A DNA stretch of 23,455 nt, from NCBI RefSeq assembly GCF_001949145.1, contig NW_019091362.1:9439295-9462749 (forward strand), given 5' to 3'. A model generated the notes under the pieces. That model searched no databases, was not told the origin of the DNA, and was given only the letters and a program-made list of their open reading frames with translations. Made by a program: the position numbers and the translations under genes. The first letter of the stretch is position 1. Every line of letters begins with the position of its first letter. Shown here piece after piece: positions 10,872-20,131 of this stretch. This stretch comes from Acanthaster planci. Taxonomy: Eukaryota; Echinodermata; Asteroidea; Valvatida; Acanthasteridae.

Positions 10872-12935
10872 GGGCAGTTCCACGGTGTCGGACGTACAAT
10901 TTGGACACTTCAGTAGTGTGTGTTATCATACTTATAATCCTGAAGCAGACTTTGATTTTGATAAAAGATATCAGCTAGTTGGTACATTCATTTAATAACA
11001 AAATTTCTCACTCAGAATTATTATCCTTGTAGAAGCTGACTCATAACACCATGGTGTCGGACGTACTCAGAGAAAGTTCATTTTTTTAGTTTCCATTTTT
11101 GTATCACAAACTCTGTGAAATGCTAGGACCTGAAGAAGTAGTTTTCCTGTGCTTAGTTTTAGCAGACCCTTGTTAATAAACTTCAAGGCAAGACACATTT
11201 TTATCTTGTCGTGACTTTCAGATAAAGCATTTATTATATTGGTGTCGGACGTACATTTTTTTGTGTCGGACGTACACGTCCAAACTGACTTTTCAGTATA
11301 GAAGGTAATCAGTTCAAACCCAAGCTTGTCTCATTTTTCTACCTTCATGAAGGCTTTAGTAAACTTTCAAACCAAAAGAAAATGCCAAGCCATACAAAAA
11401 TCATCAAAAGCAACTAGAAAGGAATTGGATGATGGGGCATTCAATGAAACAGTATGAAGGAAAATGTTGTCTGGAAGTATTTATGCAAATGTTGCTCATT
11501 TAAACAAGTCATGTACTGTCAAACATTCAAACTAAAAAAAAAGTTTTCTAACAGTTGACAATCCTTTAGATAAACAAATCAAATTAAAAGACAATTGCAT
11601 ACGTGTACCTGTAAGATCTTTTGGTCTTAGAACATGAAATTAAACATTTTTGTAAGACAAATGCTGCGTGTGTACTAAGCTGCAATTTTAAAGATTTCCA
11701 ATTCACACTTCACAGGTTATAGTACACATGTAAAATCCAAAAAGAAGCTAAATGAGTAGATGTATATACCCTTTTAGATGATTGCCAAATCAAAGGAATG
11801 GGCTAGCAGTTAGGCTGAGAGATTATCCTTTTCACTGAATTTTAAGACTAATGGCATAATGCTTTTAAAACTACAGTCTTACATTGTATGTTTTATGATA
11901 GATACTGTACATGTACATGCCATGGAAAGCATACAAGTGGAACACCCCCTTTAATTCCTCAAGCAACACAAAGTGAAGCCAATTGATTTTACATGTACCT
12001 TGAACAAAGATATTTAAAAAAAAACGTTTGTTTAGTCTTTGACAATTCTTCTTTCTTAATGTGGATTACATGTACATGTACATGTATACAACACCTAGAA
12101 CTTTACTTGTCTTCATCAAAGCTCACACTGACATGACTTACTTTTGAATACATGCAAAGCACCTGTTTGTCCACACATGACACATGTGGAATGGCTTTGG
12201 GCCCTAATTATAACCATATTAGGGTGTGTGTGTCCAAATAGTCAAATTTATGCAAATTAGTAAAAACAAAAGTACTTTTACAAAAGGTTGGGGCCTCATT
12301 TCCATGTATGCAAATGAGGTGGTAGTGGTTTCTGTACAGTGTAAAAGCATTGCATTGCCACCAATGCATGGTTCTGACAGTGTCGGGTGTACAGGGTGTC
12401 AGACGTACACATCTGATTCCACAATTTTTGAGTATTTGAAAAAATAATTGGGGGAGTTAAGCTGATGTCTAGAAAGAAGGAACTCATTGTGCTTTGTATT
12501 GTCAATTTGGCAGCCTTTTGCTAAAGGGTGCACTGAGGGGATAAAAAACTATGTCATTTTGGTGTCGGACGAACATAAGAAAAGTAAGTGTTATAAAATA
12601 AGACATTACATAGAATTTCAAAAGGAAAATGAAAGCTCATTTTTGTCATTGTTTACTTATCGGGGCAGTCTTCAAACTGTAACAAAACTGGAACAAAAAA
12701 AATTACTATCAGGCTAAAAAACTAAAAATCTTTCAGAGGGGAAATATTTTCCCCAATTTCTCGGTATTTAAAACCAATTTTTCAGTATCATAAAAGCCAA
12801 ATTCTTGAATGTTGTTAGAAATGAAGTATGTTTCATGAAAGTATACACCATAAGCTTCAGAATGATATATAATTTGTCACATTTGGACAAGTTTGAAATT
12901 TTGGCCCAGAGGTTGATGTTTCCGTGGAACTGCCC
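10872..12935 (+). mobile_element. 2.06-kb inverted-terminus DNA element with repeated GTGTCGGACGTAC motifs
   Basis: The ends are perfect 14-bp inverted repeats, GGGCAGTTCCACGG at 10872-10885 and CCGTGGAACTGCCC at 12922-12935, flanked by a 4-bp duplication AGTT. Inside, all on the plus strand, the 13-mer GTGTCGGACGTAC occurs exactly at 10885, 11054, 11242 and 11263. Near copies lie at 12380 (GTGTCGGGTGTAC), 12396 (GTGTCAGACGTAC) and 12562 (GTGTCGGACGAAC). The first copy overlaps the left terminus by one base. The rest is AT-rich with no long open frame, so it is non-autonomous. A 4-bp duplication occurs in superfamilies such as Chapaev, Academ and Sola. I cannot choose among them. The motif array resembles subterminal transposase-binding repeats, but it is one-directional. 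Confidence 0.75.
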
Positions 12936-12939
12936 AGTT
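12936..12939. repeat. Target-site duplication AGTT (right)
   Basis: Partner of 10868-10871, directly abutting the right inverted terminus. Confidence 0.55.
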
Positions 12940-13516
12940 ACACAAATGTGAAAATGAGCCCTAAAATTCATGCGTAGTGGCTTGAATGACATGGGTCAGT
13001 TCTCATGGAATTACATGTACGTGTACATGTATTTCAACCGTGTAGGTATACATTGAACATATTAATATGCCTGATCTGGGTGGGCATAATAGGATGCATA
13101 TGAGGGTCTGTCAAGTGACAGGTGTTAAAGTTATTCACTTGAGGAACAAAGCTGTTTTGCACAAGGTAGAGGTTACATGTACTGTCCATTGTACATGTAC
13201 ATAAACGAATTTATACTGGTGCATTTAAGTTTGAGAAACCGAATGAATTCGTGCCGTTTGACACACACAGATGGCACTGTGGAGTTCATGCAGATGTCAC
13301 AAATACGTGAACATAATATGTGAACATGTAATTATGCAACTCAGCAATCAGAGGTTGCAAACCAGCTAATAAAATGCCCGAGACAACAGTGATAAATACA
13401 CCCATTTCAAAATGTCAGGAGAAAAAGTTTTTCAGGTATTGTAGACACACATCAAGCAAAAGCTTATTTCCTTCCTTATCTTTCAATTGCCCTGTCATTT
13501 TTTGGTGTGTTAAAAA

Positions 13517-13524
13517 GCAATTAC
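13517..13524. repeat. 8-bp target-site duplication GCAATTAC (left)
   Basis: Identical to 14106-14113 and abuts the CAGACC terminus. Confidence 0.85.
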
Positions 13525-14105
13525 CAGACCTGTAATGACTCAAGTCATGAACTCGACTCAAGTGACTTAAGTCACAATTTTAAGTGACTTGACTCAACTT
13601 GAGTCCCAATGGGTGACTGACTCGACTTGAATCTCTGTGACCAAATGACTCGACTTGAACGCTCATGGAGACTCGACTCGAGTACCGGTACAAGCTTACA
13701 TACACATGTATAAGACTCAAGTCTCAAAAAAATTAAAAGCCAAATTTTAGTTGGCTAGATACTACAGTATCCAAAATATGGAGGGCCTGACGTTTCGATC
13801 CTAGCAGAATCTTTCTCAAAGGCAAAAAAAACAGTTTGCAGCAATTTTGTATTACGTTATTTTTAATACCGGTATGTCTAAATGAAAGAAAAAACAACAA
13901 ACAGACTTACATGTAGTTGTCATTTTAATTGTATTTTGTTCACAAATTTGTGACTCAAATCGACTCAAGCTTGGTACTCGACTCGACTCGACTCGACTCA
14001 ACTATACAAACTGACTCGACACAATTTCTTGACCTAATGACTCAAGTCACAATGTTAAAATGACTCGACTCGAGTCACCAAATTTAGTGACTCGTTACAA
14101 CATTG
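13525..14105. mobile_element. hAT-type non-autonomous element rich in GACTCGA repeats
   Basis: The 581-bp element is flanked by a perfect 8-bp duplication GCAATTAC (13517-13524 and 14106-14113), the size typical of hAT transposons. Its ends are inverted: CAGACCTGTAATGACTC on the left and, read in reverse, CAATGTTGTAACGAGTC on the right. Both outer thirds are packed with ACTCGACT/GACTTGA words in inverted orientation, including a run of (GACTC)n at about 13977-14000 and the palindrome GTGACTTAAGTCAC. The middle, about 13700-13945, looks different and probably holds a nested Penelope-like relic. There is no transposase frame. Confidence 0.82.
13785..13823 (-). mobile_element. Possible Penelope-like terminal relic (hammerhead-like layout)
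   Basis: On the minus strand it reads CTTTGAG, a small hairpin (GATTC / GGATC), then GAAACGTCAGGC. Penelope-like elements commonly carry hammerhead-ribozyme-like ends with CTGANGA, stem II and GAAAC in that order. Here the first core box is altered, so it would not be an active ribozyme. It sits inside the hAT-type element and is probably a nested insertion. Confidence 0.3.
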
Positions 14106-14113
14106 GCAATTAC
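14106..14113. repeat. 8-bp target-site duplication GCAATTAC (right)
   Basis: Identical to 13517-13524 and abuts the other end of the hAT-type element. Confidence 0.85.
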
Positions 14114-15039
14114 TTTTGGAGTATTTACTAGAGTGAGTATTGGGCATTCAAACTGCACATACATGTACTTACATCAAGGATAAATTTACAAATTTGACAT
14201 TTGGATAAATGGAGCAGATGGATGCATGCAAGTTGGATGAGGTTACATGTAAATTGTAACCAAATCCGTATTATGCAGTTTACCATCAATCAAAAAGAAT
14301 TTAACAGATGAGCAAAAGAAATACGTGTAGAATGAAACTGGGTTATAATCCTTGACCTCTTGAACAGTAACTGAGCTGTCCAATCTTTGTCGGTGGTTCC
14401 TTTCATTCATGGAAATCCTTATATTCATAAATCCATATCAACTAGTACATGTACATCACTTACATGTAGGCCTAGGCAATGCATGTACATGTACATTGTG
14501 CCGAGCTTAAATACCGGTGAATAGAGTTTTGTTAGAGTTTAGCTCAGCAATAGCATGGCATTTAGTACCAATTCAGCTCGGCAAATTGCATTTGGCATAG
14601 CAAGCTCTTCAGCTCAATAGGGTATGCTGCATTATCGGTATTAACAGCAGAGGCATGACACTGCTCTATTAAGTTTGGCATTTACCATGCACCCATTTGA
14701 GTTACACGTAAGTTCAACACGTGGCTCAAGGGTACATGTAGCATGTCGTATAGCCCTAGGCATCATGCCATATGCTGTATACGCATGTAAATGCACATCA
14801 CCATTTTGATCATTTTTCCAATTACTCATGTAGATATTCTTGGGATGAACGATGACAATTTGAGGGAAAAGAAGAAATTTCTTTCCTCTCGTCTTGTAGG
14901 AAATGCATTCAGTAAGGTAATCGTTCAGACACCAAAGTTTTCCTTCCTAAATCCATTTAAGATGTGCATGAATGGAGATTAAAGAATGTCTTTGTAACTA
15001 ACAAGTTTCAGTTGTTTCTTTAATGTCTGTACCTCGGTC
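14114..15039. other. Intronic non-coding DNA, no gene recognised
   Basis: AT-rich with ACATGTAC words near 14444-14492. A segment at 14840-14935 has acceptor- and donor-like words but would give a 12-nt exon or an unconvincing frame, so nothing is called. Confidence 0.45.
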
Positions 15040-15614
15040 TGTTACATGTCATTTCCGGTTCACAGATCTTGCCGCCTTCATCTTCTTGTCCGTGTTTATT
15101 TCAGCAACTTTCTTCCCCCATCTTGCTGTCTTTGCTCTGCCTGCCTCTTCCAAACTCACCATTCCATTGAAATCAAATGCCATCCGTTTTCCTTATTTTG
15201 CCCTACCCAATCCATTTGAATTACACTTTGTTCTAACCCTGCCCTGTCAGCATGAACCCACCCCATATTGATTCAAACTCTCCATGAATTTCAATATACA
15301 TCTGTACGGTATATCTCTTCCCCCCCCACAACCCAGCCCTGTCTTTATGTTTTCACGACCCCCACCTTTTAAATACAATACATCCCTTGTCAACCTGGCA
15401 TCCCCGTCTCATTCTATGCACACATGTCCAAATATATCAAATCTCTATTGTCAGCTATGCATGTACAGTATATCCCATGTCCAACCCTAGCTTTATGGTC
15501 CGAGGATAATGTGCCCACCTACCATAATTGACTGATCCCCCCCCTTCCTGCATGACATTGATTAATCTCTTGCATGGTGTGTTGGTATCTGTCTCTTTAC
15601 CCTCTTCTCTCTAG
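15040..15614 (+). promoter_or_regulatory. Long pyrimidine-rich intron segment ending in the exon 3 acceptor
   Basis: For more than 500 bases the plus strand is strongly biased to C and T (words such as TTCTTCCCCCATCTTGC, CCTGCCTC and several C-runs at 15319 and 15537) and poor in G. It runs into CCTCTTCTCTCTAG at 15601-15614, the acceptor of exon 3. Known splicing regulators of the PTB and PCBP families bind such tracts, so it may control inclusion of that exon. This is inference. A simple-sequence or repeat origin is also possible. Confidence 0.4.
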
Positions 15615-15716
15615 TCTGGTTCCGGGTCAAACCACCGTCCAGAATGTCCAGCCCTCAATCAGGCGGTCCCAGTCTACGCCCATGTCAGCGTTGTCTAGCT
15701 CCCAACTTACCACAGT
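15615..15716 (+). CDS. Synaptotagmin-like linker exon, phase-symmetric (possible cassette exon)
   Basis: The acceptor CTCTTCTCTCTAG ends at 15614 and the donor GTATGT starts at 15717, giving exactly 102 nt. Joined to exon 2 it reads in frame: AA plus T makes Asn, then 33 codons beginning LVPGQTTVQNVQ and ending with a Ser-rich SQSTPMSALSSSQLTT, leaving GT (phase 2). The exon is thus 2-2 symmetric and could be included or skipped without shifting the frame. Synaptotagmin-7 genes are known for alternatively spliced linker exons between the anchor and C2A. Basic-plus-Ser stretches (IRRSQS) look like kinase target sites. A second frame is also open across the exon, so the frame depends on joining directly from exon 2. 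I recognise no domain in it. Confidence 0.6.
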
Positions 15717-16499
15717 GTATGTCTCCTACAGTTATTTTCTTCATTAACGGGGGTTTGACGATAAGGGTGCCTGTGTTTTACAAAAGATTTATCTGATGTT
15801 TTTCAACTGAAATATTTGATTGGTACTGGTGCACTTGTGTGTGGTGTACTGTCAGTTCAGTGGTTATTCATTGAATGTTTTTAATCTCATTTGTTTATTC
15901 AACAAGTGAACACTGACATACACAAGAAGGATCATGTTTCATGTACATGTACTTTCATTCTGTCCATTGGTGGGTACATGCAGTGTTTTAATTCATTTGT
16001 CAATCAAAAATGAAACAGTGCAATAGCTTTCTTGTTTGTTTACCTCATTTGTGCATTCATATATGTATTTTCTTTGTTAGCATTACACATAAGCTGAAGA
16101 TTTGTTTCCCCTCACCTCTGTGTCTCAGACAGTGATAACATTTATTAACAGCACCAGATGCGTTTATTTGAATTGGTTTAGTTGGTAAACTGAAGTCACA
16201 GATTTAATAGACCTCTCTATCAGTCTTATTTTGCCTACATGTACATGTGCCAGTGGCATGCAAACTAGTGGTATGGCTGGCCTTTAGTACCAAAGCAACT
16301 ACATGTACATATAGTACCCAGTATCACACAGTTATCCAAACACCAAATTATGCATACGTTGAAAATACAGCTACAAAAAAACGACGTGGAAAAGACACCC
16401 CTAGTTTGAATTCAGTGGGGCCACTGTGCATTTTGAGGCAAAATTGGACACCAGCTGATGAGGGTGATATTTTTGCCAACTTGAGCTGCCCACACTAAC
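15717..16499 (+). other. Intron after exon 3, no gene recognised
   Basis: AT-rich non-coding sequence. An open frame at 16247-16498 has no recognisable features and ends at a MITE boundary. Confidence 0.45.
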
Positions 16500-16502
16500 A
16501 AG

Positions 16503-16902
16503 GGGCAAGTTTGATCGAGGACCACAGCGAAGTTGGACTAACTCTGATGGAACGCAGGCTAGTCGAGCATGGTTGGACTCGTCTGGTCAACTAGTCGCAA
16601 CTAGCCTATCGAGGTTGGTCACATGACTTGCATCGTTGGTTGCCGTAAAGCATTTTTAACAGCACAGTTCAGAGAGGACCAGTTATAAGAAAAATGTTTG
16701 AAAAACAGTATGTCACTCGTAAACGACCATTTTCACTTTTACTTTTGCTATTTTGCCCTTCCTGCGGCCACCTTTTATCCCTTTCTACCTTATGACCTGA
16801 CAACGGATGACTATGGTCGTTCGTACTTCAACTTCACTGCACATGTGCTAGGTACGTCTTGAACCATCCACTACACGTAGTGGTGCTTGATCAAACTTGC
16901 CG
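16503..16902. mobile_element. MITE with GGCAAGTTTGATC termini
   Basis: The inverted ends GGGCAAGTTTGATCGAGGAC (16503) and, in reverse, CGGCAAGTTTGATCAAGCAC (16902) match well over about 23 bp. Weaker similarity continues (GCGAAGTTGGAC versus GTGAAGTTGAAG). A 3-bp AAG flanks both ends (16500-16502 and 16903-16905), as in PIF/Harbinger-type insertions, although three bases can match by chance. The right end also contains the hairpin CCACTACACGTAGTGG. There is no coding capacity. Confidence 0.65.
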
Positions 16903-16905
16903 AAG

Positions 16906-17999
16906 GTAGCAGGTAGTGTGACCCTTTCACTATTGTTGGGTCATTGGTAAATTCTAGCCCGTAAACATCACCGGTACATCTGCTCGATTTCGTATCCAAC
17001 CGGTTATCCTTTGCACAGGGATTTGAATCCTACCTGTATTGATACATGTATGTTTATGTACCGTACATGTACATTACAGATGCTTCTTGTTATAATGGAA
17101 GATCTAGCTCAGTGGCACTCAAGTACATGTATATGTAAAACTGATGCGGCATGGCAGGACGAGATTCAGGACAGCTTCAATATGCATCTCAGGCCTTCTC
17201 ATTAGCTGTTTTGTTTATCATCATGCATCGCTTCATTTCAGGTTGCTGACACCTTGCGATGCACCATGAAACAGCTCTGTGTTTGTCACAAGAAACTCTC
17301 CATCAGAAGCTGCAGTAGGCAGACAGATTCAGAAACTGTGTTCTCACAACCTGCCACCCCATCCTTAATTTTTCAGCATCAACTATGTATATTGTGATAT
17401 CCAATTTATGACCCTTTTTTTAAAGTTACCAGGTTTGTCCCAATTCTGCCGCCTTTCCTTGCCAATTTTGACATGAAAAGTGAAGCAAAATCTGCATGTT
17501 TTTTGCTTCTTATCTGGTACACGCAGATACCCTTCAGATGTTTTTTCATTACCAAAGAAACACTGCTCTGTTTACGGGTGCATTATGTTCATGGTTTTAT
17601 TCAGATTATATATTTTGGTTGATTGTTAGGCTTGACGGGTTCAATTACACGTACCGGTAACCAAACAAAATTGCCTGATGTGCATGATTGTGCGAAAATA
17701 TCAACACAATTTGCGGCAGATGCCTTACATGTACAAGCGCATATATAACCGGGATAAGGGCCAGCATAACAACATCTGCTGTTCACAGGGAAGAAATCCG
17801 ATTGACTTCATCTCACATGAAAATCAATATCATTCAAAGCTGAAAGTTACTAATAGATAATCACAAATCAGTAGCATTGCAGTCAGTGCAAATGCAGATT
17901 TTACCATTTTGGCCAGTGTTATTAATAATTAATAATCAACTCATACTTGTACCATGTACATTTATGTCTGTGGATCTCAGCACGCCTGTGGCTTTTGTC
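16906..17999. other. Non-coding DNA, no gene recognised
   Basis: No conserved frame, structural RNA or clear mobile element seen. A TTTGAATCC word near 17024 resembles a tRNA B-box, but no A-box precedes it. Confidence 0.45.
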
Positions 18000-18155
18000 T
18001 GGCCTTGCGATATTGTTCAGCTCTCTTCAGGCGGTAAATCACACCCATTCTACAGCGTGAAATTGTCTTCTCGTGAGAGATAGTCGCCTGACGATTTAAA
18101 GACCTTGCGCAGAGTCAATTTTTTCGGTATCAGTTGTGGGATTGTCTCGGTCAGG
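18000..18155 (+). promoter_or_regulatory. Putative internal promoter and 5'UTR for the alternative first exon
   Basis: CpGs are locally frequent (GGCGGT, AGCGTG, TCTCGTG, GTCGCCTGACG, TGCGCAG, TTCGG, CTCGG) compared with the surrounding CpG-poor DNA. The segment leads directly into an ATG with a following G. An in-frame TAG at 18081 closes the frame upstream. No TATA box is visible. Confidence 0.25.
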
Positions 18156-18199
18156 ATGGAAACTGTGGGAGAATGGCTGCAGGAATTAAGTGAATCTTT
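18156..18199 (+). CDS. Candidate alternative first exon (METVGEWLQELSES-)
   Basis: ATGG in a fair start context (CAGGATGG) opens 14 codons plus TT, followed by a consensus donor GTAAGTTT at 18200. The exon ends in phase 2, the same phase as the exit of exons 2 and 3 of the synaptotagmin-like gene, so it could splice to the same downstream exon and give a protein without the membrane anchor. The residues V4, W7, L8 and L11 would line one face of a helix. Alternatively it starts a separate gene: a short W-L-x-x-L run of this kind also opens some SAM domains. The next exon is not in view, so neither reading can be settled. Confidence 0.38.
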
Positions 18200-19347
18200 G
18201 TAAGTTTTTCATTGTATTTGTTGGCTTTCTAGTGCATGCAATACACAGGGTTTTACTCTCAGACGTAGACGAAATGGCTTTGTGTGTTTGGCTGTTTTAT
18301 TCAGCCACATTGAGTAATTGATTGGAGAGAAACTATTTGACTGGGATTGAGCAACAGGTGTGACACTTCAAGTGTTCAGAGATAAATGCTTATTTAACTA
18401 CGTGTATTACTGATATTGGAAATATGCTGCTTTCACTCATTTAAATAACGCAAGCTAAATCCATGTGTTTTGTAAAATTGTGTTTAAAATGGTTCATCCA
18501 TATAGAATCCTGCAGTTACATTTTAGTTTCCTGTATTAACAGACAGAAAAAAAAGAAAAAAAGAAAAAAATCTTAATTGGGTTTTAGTATGAATTCGTAT
18601 TAATCAGGATTTACATGATAATTTATCTATAAAAATACATGCATACATTACACGATAAATGATAATTCCTAGAACATGGAATTTGATGATAAAAACAAAT
18701 ATGGTACATACATGTACCATAATCATGTTACAAATGTGTCTAATTTTGTGCCAGAAAATAGACGTATGCAATGTATGAAACATTGAAAAACTCAGCACAA
18801 TTACTTTGACATGTGCTCTAGAAGTCATCAACCCTTGACTGCATTTGAGAAGAGGCAATATCCGCAGAGACCTCTGAGTCTGGCATGCCAGCAGTGTTGT
18901 ACATGTAGTCAACTGACTTTACATGTAAATACCAACAAATATTGAACTGGTTAGTTGTGAACAAAGAGAAGCTGGAGAACATGACGTAGGCACGGGAGGG
19001 CAAATGCACAAAATAGATGTAGGAGTACTGTCACACCGTACATGTAGTGAGAACTTAAGTTTTTGGTTATAAATTTATTACTACCACCCTGAAGAAAAAT
19101 TACACGTAGCTCGCTTGCACTGGAAGTCTTGAACACAGCTTCTGCCGTGCACACCGGTAGCATAGTCTTGTCATGTGCAGAGGGGATGATATAGTTCTTA
19201 CTTAATTAACTGCTTTCTTCGTTGATTAGTGGGCCGTGTTTCCTGGTAATTAATCATTGCTGGCCCCAACCCAGCTGTTACTATCATCACATGTGTGGCT
19301 AGAGGCCCTGTGCAACCAGTGGATCCCGATTTCCCTGAAAATGAGCA
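18200..19347. other. Intron or intergenic DNA, no gene recognised
   Basis: AT-rich, with a purine run (A-rich with G) at 18543-18570. The minus-strand ORFs here show no recognisable features. Confidence 0.45.
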
Positions 19348-19395
19348 GTTAGAAAGCAAGGAACTACATGCATAATATGTAATTATAGAAAGCAA

Positions 19396-19470
19396 GACGG
19401 CACAGTGGATACTGACTTGCTTTCTAACTCGGTTGGCTGGAGTCCGATTCCCACTTACACTGTGCATTGT
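19396..19470 (+). mobile_element. tRNA-derived SINE head
   Basis: GGCACAGTGGATACTGACTT resembles a polymerase III A-box region. GAGTCCGATTC at 19440-19450 resembles a B-box. GCACAGTG (19400-19407) pairs perfectly with CACTGTGC (19458-19465) like an acceptor stem. It is too diverged in the anticodon region to be a working tRNA. A 13-bp inverted pair (19348-19360 with 19416-19428, GTTAGAAAGCAAG) crosses its left edge. Confidence 0.5.
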
Positions 19471-19568
19471 AAGATGCCACGTGCAGTGGGTTTTCAATCC
19501 TCGCACTGTGCCTCTGTTGTGTCGATGGGCTTCTCTGACTTTTTCTCTCACTTAACACTTGCTAAAAT

Positions 19569-19700
19569 CCGTCTTCAGGAGACTGCAGTCTGCTGAAGAC
19601 GGACAGAGTACACTGTTCAAAACGTCGAGTTATTCCCCGGTTCTTCTCAGAACCACACATACTCAAAGAAGAGATAAATACATGGTGTTACCGCAATCTT
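19569..19700 (+). mobile_element. Penelope-like terminal relic with near-palindrome and hammerhead-like core
   Basis: Bases 19569-19602 form a 34-bp near-perfect palindrome (one mismatched pair, CCGTCTTCAG...CTGAAGACGG). Its right half contains CTGCTGA (19590), followed by a stem GGACAG / CTGTTC and AAAACGTCGAG, the order found in hammerhead ribozymes (CTGANGA, stem II, GAAAC). A hairpin GGTTCT-TCTC-AGAACC follows at 19639-19654. The core boxes deviate from consensus, so catalysis is unlikely. The right boundary is uncertain. Confidence 0.35.
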
Positions 19701-19797
19701 TACTGTAGATCTAGTTTCTTTCGCCATGAAAACCTTTAAGTCTTATATGTTGATTCTTAATTATATGCTGATTGCTATTACTAGAGCATTTCGCCGT

Positions 19798-20131
19798 GTG
19801 CCTGGAAGGACGTAAGCGCTTACGACCTTTTGCCAGGAAGCATGATCACTGCAAAAAACCTCTCGTGGCAAAAGGACGTATGCATGCAACTGTTTCAACT
19901 ATTTTAATTAAATACAAAGATTTCTTTGCAAAAAGTTTTAAAACAAATTTCCCAAGTCCTTTAATAAGTTGTTCAAAGGTTGCTTTTTGTACAGCCTGTG
20001 TTGATTTTGTAGCAAATTTTATCTGTTTTTCTAAATAAAGTTTTTACGCCCTTTTGCAAGTAACTTTTTTTGGTGTGATCATACTTCCAGGCAAAAGGGC
20101 GTAAGCACGCTTACGACCTTTTGTCGGGCAC
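19798..20131. mobile_element. Foldback MITE with palindromic termini and five CGTAAG/CTTTTGCC motifs
   Basis: A 334-bp element with inverted ends of about 53-57 bp (19798-19850 and 20075-20131). Each end begins GTGCC, contains a self-complementary segment (GTAAGCGCTTAC on the left, CGTAAGCACGCTTACG on the right) and ends in ATGATCAC. The motif TTACGNCCTTTTG occurs at about 19820 and 20044 and 20110 forward, and about 19868 and 20091 in reverse. The 88-residue open frame across it is a chance product. No clear target duplication. Confidence 0.8.

Noticed and set aside
13525-14105. Short repeated units read as a CRISPR-like array
   Set aside because: The units are irregular, inverted between arms, and explained by a hAT-type element with target duplication in animal DNA.
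14840-14935. Possible exon around ILGMNDDNLREKKKF
   Set aside because: Splice-like words give either a 12-nt exon or a frame with no recognisable content. No phase support.
15023-15490. Two plus-strand ORFs of 82 and 68 residues
   Set aside because: They arise because pyrimidine-rich DNA has few stop codons. Composition is biased to Pro, Ser, Leu and Phe with no motif.
19772-20038. 88-residue plus-strand ORF
   Set aside because: It runs through the inverted terminus and interior of the foldback MITE, with no protein features.
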